Positions 34,188 to 38,808 of a stretch of 38,808 bases of DNA are shown piece after piece. The stretch is from NCBI GenBank assembly GCA_027006055.1, contig JALTKX010000241.1:1-38808 (forward strand), in the 5' to 3' direction. The stretch is from Calditrichia bacterium. Its GTDB lineage: Bacteria; Calditrichota; Calditrichia; Calditrichales; J004. Under the pieces are notes generated by a model. The model saw nothing but the letters and a program-made list of their open reading frames with translations. It searched no databases and was not told where the DNA came from. Positions within the stretch are counted from its first letter, which is position 1; each line of letters opens with the position of its first letter. The translations under genes were made by a program, and so were the position numbers.

Positions 34188-35876
34188 ATGGCTACGGAAA
34201 ATACAACACAGCAAAACAATTTTATACGAACGATTATCGACGAACATAATGCCAGTAACCGTTTTGGCGGACGGGTGCAACTACGCTTTCCCCCGGAACC
34301 CAACGGCTATCTGCATATCGGACATGTAAAATCCATATGTCTGAATTTCGGATTGGCCAGGGATTATAACGGCAAGTGCAATCTGCGATTTGATGACACC
34401 AATCCCGTTAAGGAAGAAGATGAATATGTGCGGGCCATTAAGGAAGATATTAAATGGCTCGGTTTTGACTGGGGGGAAACGGAGTTTTATGCCTCGGATT
34501 ACTTTGACACGCTCTACGAATATGCGCAAAAGCTGGTAGGGAAGGGCCTGGCCTATGTGGACGATCTCTCATCCGAGGAGATCCGCGCCTATCGCGGCAC
34601 CTTAAAGGAGCCGGGAAAGAACAGTCCCTGGCGGGAGCGCTCCGTGGAAGAAAACCTTGATCTGCTGGAACGCATGAAACGGGGGGAATTTCCCGACGGA
34701 ACAAAGGTATTGCGGGCCAAGATCGATATGAGCTCACCCAATATGAATATGCGCGATCCGGTCATGTACCGCATTCTGCATGCCCGTCATCACCGCACGG
34801 GCGACAAATGGTGCATCTATCCCATGTACGACTGGGCTCACGGCCAGTCCGATTCCATCGAGGGGGTTACGCACTCCATCTGCACCCTGGAGTTTGAAGA
34901 TCACCGCCCTTTATATGAATGGTTTTTGGAAAAGCTTGAAATCCACAAACCGCAACAAATAGAATTTGCCCGCCTTAACCTGAGCTATACGTTGATGAGC
35001 AAGCGTAAGCTTTTAAAACTGGTCAATGAAGGCATCGTCGACGGCTGGGATGACCCGCGCATGCCCACGATTGCCGGTATGCGCCGCCGCGGAGTTAGTC
35101 CGGCCGCCCTGCGTAATTTTAGCGAGGGCGTCGGCGTGGCCAAAAGCAACAGCGTGGTTGACGTGGCTCAGTTCGATTTTGCCGTCCGCGAGGATTTGAA
35201 TAAAACCGCCCTGAGGGCCATGGCCGTTCTTGACCCCATTCGGCTGGTTATTGAGGATTATCCCGAAGGCAAAACGGAATGGCTGGAAGGGGTAAACAAC
35301 CCCGAGGATGAAAGCGCCGGTAAGCGAAAAATACCTTTTGAACGGGAGCTTTATATCGAGCGTGATGATTTTATGATCGATCCGCCCAAAAAATACTTCC
35401 GTTTGGCCCCGGGCAGGGAGGTACGCCTTAAACACGCCTATTATGTCACTTGCACCCGCTATGAAACCGACGACGAGGGCAAGGTGACCACGGTTTACGC
35501 CAGCCATGACCCCGAAACGCGGGGCGGCTGGTCTGACGACGGGCGCAAGGTAAAGGGCACGCTGCATTGGGTGGCTGTTAACCATGCCGTGGAGGCCGAG
35601 GTGCGTTTGTATGAGCATCTGTTTACCGAGGCCAACCCATCCGCCGCCAGGGATGATGAAAGCTTTTACGCCATCATAAATAAGGAGTCGCTTAAGGTGC
35701 TGCCCCGGGTGAAAATTGAGCCCGCCATTGCCGATTGCGCTCCGGGTACCCGTTTTCAATTTTTACGACAGGGCTATTTCTGCGCCGATCTAAAGGATCA
35801 CACGGCCGGACGTCCGGTATTTAACCGCACCACTTCCCTGAGGGACAGTTGGGCGAAAATAAAAAAGAAAAGCTGA
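34188..35876 (+). CDS. glnS: Glutaminyl-tRNA synthetase
   Basis: A 562-residue class I synthetase that charges tRNA-Gln directly. The start at 34188 is chosen because GGTGAG lies 7 bases upstream; a GTG at 34176 is part of that region. HIGH motif '[20 protein letters not shown]', 'LRFDDTNP', '[19 protein letters not shown]', KMSKS-type '[11 protein letters not shown]', and the two-part beta-barrel anticodon-binding region ending '[17 protein letters not shown]' are visible. With gltX adjacent, both specificities are present; no gatCAB gene is in the window. Confidence 0.97.
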   Translation: MATENTTQQNNFIRTIIDEHNASNRFGGRVQLRFPPEPNGYLHIGHVKSICLNFGLARDYNGKCNLRFDDTNPVKEEDEYVRAIKEDIKWLGFDWGETEFYASDYFDTLYEYAQKLVGKGLAYVDDLSSEEIRAYRGTLKEPGKNSPWRERSVEENLDLLERMKRGEFPDGTKVLRAKIDMSSPNMNMRDPVMYRILHARHHRTGDKWCIYPMYDWAHGQSDSIEGVTHSICTLEFEDHRPLYEWFLEKLEIHKPQQIEFARLNLSYTLMSKRKLLKLVNEGIVDGWDDPRMPTIAGMRRRGVSPAALRNFSEGVGVAKSNSVVDVAQFDFAVREDLNKTALRAMAVLDPIRLVIEDYPEGKTEWLEGVNNPEDESAGKRKIPFERELYIERDDFMIDPPKKYFRLAPGREVRLKHAYYVTCTRYETDDEGKVTTVYASHDPETRGGWSDDGRKVKGTLHWVAVNHAVEAEVRLYEHLFTEANPSAARDDESFYAIINKESLKVLPRVKIEPAIADCAPGTRFQFLRQGYFCADLKDHTAGRPVFNRTTSLRDSWAKIKKKS

Positions 35877-36802
35877 TGCATATTATCGTTTTACTGGGCG
35901 GTGATTCCCCCGAGCGCGAGGTGTCGCTCTCATCGGGACAAAATATCGTCAGCGCCCTGCGGGAAAACGGCCACAGGGTAACGCCGCTCGATCCGGGAAA
36001 GGATCCCCTGCGTGTTCTGGAAACTATTTATGAGGCTATCCGCAAGGAAAAACCCGATGTGGTCTTTAACGCCCTGCACGGCGGAAGGGGAGAGAATGGC
36101 ATCATCCAGGGCCTTTTGGAAATGATGCATATTCCCTTTACCGGCTCCGGCGCCGAGGCCAGCATGCTGGCCATGGATAAGGTGGTCAGCAAACTATTGG
36201 TGGGCGGCGACGACATCATCACGCCGGCGTTTATGGAGATAAGAGCACACGACTTCTCCGATGTACGGGAGCGTCTGGGGCTGCCTTTTATCGTAAAACC
36301 GGTGGACGGCGGTTCTTCCCTGGGATTTCATATCATCGAGCGGGAAAGCGATTTTAGGCCTTCGCTGGAAGACGCGCGGAAATATGGCAAAATGATACTT
36401 GCCGAACAATACATTGCCGGGGCGGAAATAGCCGCCGGGGTTTTAAAGGGCGAGGCGCTGCCTTTGGTGCACATCATCCCCTCGCACAGGGTGTATGACT
36501 ATACCTGTAAATATACCGAAGGCATGAGCCGCTATGTGGTGCCCGCCGATATCGACGACGCGCTGACCCGGCGCATACAACAGATCGCCCTGAAGGTTTA
36601 CCGCGTTTTAAGACTGAAAAACTATGCCCGCATAGATTTTTTGCTTGGTAATAAAGATACCCCTTATTTTATCGAGGCCAATACGTTGCCCGGCATGACG
36701 TCGACCAGCCTGTTGCCCAAGGCCGCCGGGGCCGACGGCATAACATTTAAAGCTTTACTTGAAATTATCATTCAGGACGCCGTGGACAGTTATGGAAATT
36801 AA
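35876..36802 (+). CDS. ddl: D-alanine--D-alanine ligase
   Basis: A 308-residue ATP-grasp enzyme making D-Ala-D-Ala for peptidoglycan. It begins '[21 protein letters not shown]' with the N-terminal Glu; 'NALHGGRGENGIIQGLLEMM', 'PFTGSGAEASMLAMDKV', 'PFIVKPVDGGSSLG' (ATP loop) and 'YARIDFLL' then 'FIEANTLPGMTSTSLLPKAA' are diagnostic. The ATG shares one base with the glnS stop (TGATG). A TTG at 35849 is possible but lies inside glnS. It overlaps cysS by 11 bases. Confidence 0.96.
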   Translation: MHIIVLLGGDSPEREVSLSSGQNIVSALRENGHRVTPLDPGKDPLRVLETIYEAIRKEKPDVVFNALHGGRGENGIIQGLLEMMHIPFTGSGAEASMLAMDKVVSKLLVGGDDIITPAFMEIRAHDFSDVRERLGLPFIVKPVDGGSSLGFHIIERESDFRPSLEDARKYGKMILAEQYIAGAEIAAGVLKGEALPLVHIIPSHRVYDYTCKYTEGMSRYVVPADIDDALTRRIQQIALKVYRVLRLKNYARIDFLLGNKDTPYFIEANTLPGMTSTSLLPKAAGADGITFKALLEIIIQDAVDSYGN

Positions 36803-38249
36803 AGAAAACAATCTGACACTCTACAACAGCCTTTCGCGCAAAAAGGAACGGTTCGAACCCCTGCATCCCGGATTCGTGGGCATCTATGTCTGCGGGCCCA
36901 CGGTATATGGAGATTCCCATCTGGGGCATGCCAAAAGCTATATCAGCTTTGACGTCATCGTGCGCTATTTTCGCTATCTGGGTTATAAGGTACGCTATGT
37001 GCAAAATATCACCGATGTGGGACATCTGCAAAGCGACGCCGATGAAGGGGATGACAAGATTCAGGTGCAGGCCCGCCTGGAGCGGCTGGAACCCATGGAG
37101 GTGGTGGAACGCTATACCCGCTCTTATTTTGAGGATATGGATGCTTTGAACGTTTTGCGTCCCGATATATCCCCGCGGGCTTCCGGCCATATTCCCGAAC
37201 AGATCGAGATGGCCGAGACCCTGATAAAGAAGGGCTTTGCCTATGAGGTGGACGGTAATGTTTACTTTTCGGTGGAAAAATACCCCGAATACGGTAAGCT
37301 GTCGGGCCGGAGCCTGGACGATATAAAATCCGGCACGCGGGTCAATGTGGCCGGAGACAAAAAGCATCCCGCCGATTTTGCCCTGTGGAAAAAAGCCGAC
37401 CCCGATCACATCATGAAATGGAACAGTCCCTGGGGCAGCGGTTACCCCGGATGGCACCTGGAGTGCTCCTGCATGTCTTCCAAATATCTCGGTGAAACTT
37501 TTGATATTCATGGCGGTGGCATGGAAAACAAATTTCCGCATCATGAATGCGAAATTGCCCAAAGCGAGGCCGCCAATGAAAAACCGTTCGCCCGCTACTG
37601 GCTGCACAACAACATGGTGACGGTGGACGGCGTCAAGATGGGCAAGTCCCTGGGCAACTTCATCACCCTCAAGGATGCTTTCGGGAAAAACAGCCCCATG
37701 GAAATACGCTTTTTCATTTTGGGCAGTCATTACCGTTCCACCCTTGATTTTAGCGAGGAGGCGTTGCATGGCGCCGCCAGCGGCTGGCGTAAGATTCAAT
37801 CTTTTTCCGAACGGCTGAAACGTGTCAAAGGCCGGGAAGGAACAGGGGAAGGGGAACTCACCGTCTTAACCCGGCAATACATTCAGGCCTTTCGCCAAAG
37901 CATGGATGATGATTTTAACACCCCCCGGGCTATTGCTGCCACCTTTGATTATATCCGTCAGGCGACGCCTGTTCTGGAAAAAGGCGGGGTCGGTGCCGGA
38001 GAGCTGGATCATGCCCGTGAAACTTTTACGACATTTACCGCCGATATTCTGGGACTTAAAGCGGAAACCAACACCCTGGAAAATTCCGACAATCACTTTG
38101 AGGAGGTCATGCAACTGATTCTTCAACTGCGCGACCGGATGCGCAAGGAGAAGAACTGGGAAACGGCCGACTTTATCCGTGACGAACTGGCCAGGCAGGG
38201 CATTGTTATAAAAGACACCCCCCGGGGTACGGTGTGGGAGTATAAATAG
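36792..38249 (+). CDS. cysS: Cysteinyl-tRNA synthetase
   Basis: A 485-residue class I synthetase. The start at 36792 ('[19 protein letters not shown]') fits the family; GGA lies 6-8 bases upstream. HIGH-type '[19 protein letters not shown]' supplies the first zinc Cys; further zinc ligands lie in '[10 protein letters not shown]' and '[16 protein letters not shown]'. KMSKS-type '[11 protein letters not shown]' is present. The C-terminal '[20 protein letters not shown]' is typical. Last gene of the operon; the DNA changes character after its stop. Confidence 0.97.
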   Translation: MEIKENNLTLYNSLSRKKERFEPLHPGFVGIYVCGPTVYGDSHLGHAKSYISFDVIVRYFRYLGYKVRYVQNITDVGHLQSDADEGDDKIQVQARLERLEPMEVVERYTRSYFEDMDALNVLRPDISPRASGHIPEQIEMAETLIKKGFAYEVDGNVYFSVEKYPEYGKLSGRSLDDIKSGTRVNVAGDKKHPADFALWKKADPDHIMKWNSPWGSGYPGWHLECSCMSSKYLGETFDIHGGGMENKFPHHECEIAQSEAANEKPFARYWLHNNMVTVDGVKMGKSLGNFITLKDAFGKNSPMEIRFFILGSHYRSTLDFSEEALHGAASGWRKIQSFSERLKRVKGREGTGEGELTVLTRQYIQAFRQSMDDDFNTPRAIAATFDYIRQATPVLEKGGVGAGELDHARETFTTFTADILGLKAETNTLENSDNHFEEVMQLILQLRDRMRKEKNWETADFIRDELARQGIVIKDTPRGTVWEYK

Positions 38250-38513
38250 GGACGCCGTGCCGCAACCCGGCAAGGGACATGTATAACTTCGACAACGTCA
38301 AGCCGCGATGCTATGCGAAGGCCCGGCCGCACAGGCCAACGCCCGTTCCCGTGCTGCTGCCTTTCTGCCATCTCTCCCAATTCCGAGCAGGTCAATTTTA
38401 GATAATAAAGAAATAAGATATATTCATTGCGATGAAATCCGTTTTTGCCTATGCTTTACAAGTTATATAAAACTCCCTTTAATACAATGCCAGGCATTTA
38501 AGGAAAGGATATT
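38250..38513. other. Gap after cysS: GC-rich block, then abrupt AT-rich DNA
   Basis: This 264-base stretch holds no gene I can support. The first 145 bases are GC-rich, with small hairpins: TGCCG/CGGCA around CAACC just after the cysS stop, and GGCC/GGCC around GCACA. A 40-codon frame at 38279-38401 ('MYNFDNVKPRCYAKARPHRP' at its start) has no recognised relative. After about 38400 the base composition falls sharply in G+C. No U-run terminator or tRNA gene is present. Confidence 0.45.
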
Positions 38514-38808
38514 ATGATTAAAAGTTTCATTGGATTATCAGTCATATCTATTATTGTTTATTTTATTTTTGTGTATATGGATGCACCAAAAGTATATCTG
38601 TTTTTATTTTTAGCTATTGCGGGTATAATTAGAATTTCAATTTTATTATCTAAAAAAACTTTTACTAATTTTAAGATTTTAGAAATAGAAAAAAATGTTT
38701 TCGAAAAAATTTATCATGACTTACCATTTGAAATAAAAGCCATAGAAAAACTTGATTTTTTTCTTTTTGATAAATTTAAAATCAAATCCACAAGGATAGA
38801 TACTGTTG
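38514..38808 (+). CDS. Small AT-rich membrane protein, 5' part only (runs off window)
   Basis: The first 98 residues are visible. Two hydrophobic helices, about residues 5-22 ('FIGLSVISIIVYFIFVYM') and 27-45 ('VYLFLFLAIAGIIRISILL'), are followed by a charged soluble part starting 'SKKTFTNFKILEIEKNVFEK'. The ATG has a strong AAGGAAAGGA 5 bases upstream. G+C is roughly one quarter by eye, against about half elsewhere, and codons are A/T-ending, which suggests recent transfer. I do not recognise the family. Confidence 0.75.
   Translation, partial: MIKSFIGLSVISIIVYFIFVYMDAPKVYLFLFLAIAGIIRISILLSKKTFTNFKILEIEKNVFEKIYHDLPFEIKAIEKLDFFLFDKFKIKSTRIDTV

Noticed and set aside
36768-37799. A 343-codon open frame on the minus strand opposite cysS.
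   Set aside because: It lies wholly antisense to an unambiguous cysS with all its motifs; the encoded sequence has no recognisable domain and reflects the codon bias of the sense gene.
38250-38400. A tRNA gene at the compositional boundary.
   Set aside because: No cloverleaf, no T-loop GTTC-type sequence and no acceptor stem could be drawn on either strand.
38250-38470. An integron attC site after cysS.
   Set aside because: No RYYYAAC/GTTRRRY core pair at suitable spacing; the only paired arms (TATAACTT/AAGTTATA) span 186 bases and could arise by chance. Kept only as a possibility in the findings.

Overview
The window looks like a chromosomal segment from a Gram-negative bacterium of the FCB group. 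An outer-membrane-type OmpA lipid-envelope protein, a lipoprotein alkaline phosphatase, an archaeal-style UbiA prenyltransferase next to Maf, and GluRS plus GlnRS side by side all point that way. Calditrichota or a neighbouring phylum is my best guess, at low to moderate confidence, because there is no rRNA to test it. G+C is about half by eye. Coding density is very high. Many neighbouring genes overlap by 1 or 4 bases (ATGA, TTGA or TGATG junctions), and GTG and TTG starts are common. I saw no tRNA, rRNA, CRISPR array, insertion sequence or prophage.

Layout. 1-5021 (+): the tail of a YbbR-like protein, tsaD, a membrane VWA protein, tag (3-methyladenine glycosylase) and an SDR epimerase, closed by a likely terminator. 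5082-11130 (+): a complete SUF iron-sulfur assembly operon. It is headed by an IscR/SufR-like Rrf2 regulator and runs MIP18 protein, sufB, sufC, sufD, second MIP18 protein, sufS. 11178-16436 (+): a MurF-like ligase, an OmpA-domain protein, a TPR protein and a sigma-54 response regulator. 16440-19852 (-): a proline-dehydrogenase-like protein, a CelD-like acetyltransferase and a PhoA-type alkaline phosphatase. 20102-25154 (+): yifB, an exported protein with a winged-helix-like segment, isoaspartyl peptidase/asparaginase, a DGGGP-synthase-like UbiA protein, Maf and a receiver-only response regulator. 25159-25584 (-): a second Rrf2 regulator, facing away from a methionine gamma-lyase-like gene and a UDP-glucuronate decarboxylase (25866-28012, +). 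28166-38249 (+): one long housekeeping run, yebC-ruvC-ruvA-ruvB-queA-dedA-gltX-glnS-ddl-cysS. From about 38400 the DNA becomes strongly AT-rich and a small membrane protein begins, which suggests the edge of an acquired region.

How the genes fit together. The SUF block is a self-contained module: regulator, cysteine desulfurase, SufBCD scaffold and two MIP18/SufT-type maturation factors. An imperfect palindrome like an IscR type-1 site lies across the regulator's own start codon, which suggests feedback control. The yebC-cysS block couples Holliday-junction processing, queuosine synthesis, tRNA charging and cell-wall precursor synthesis.

The strongest anomaly is ruvC. No ATG, GTG or TTG exists upstream of its essential first aspartate. 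The natural start is an ATA that overlaps the yebC stop where an ATGA junction would be expected. Other points worth checking are a ProDH-like protein without the substrate-binding arginine pair, a methionine gamma-lyase-like enzyme with Gly at the usual Cys position, and the GC-rich block plus AT-rich gene at the right edge.
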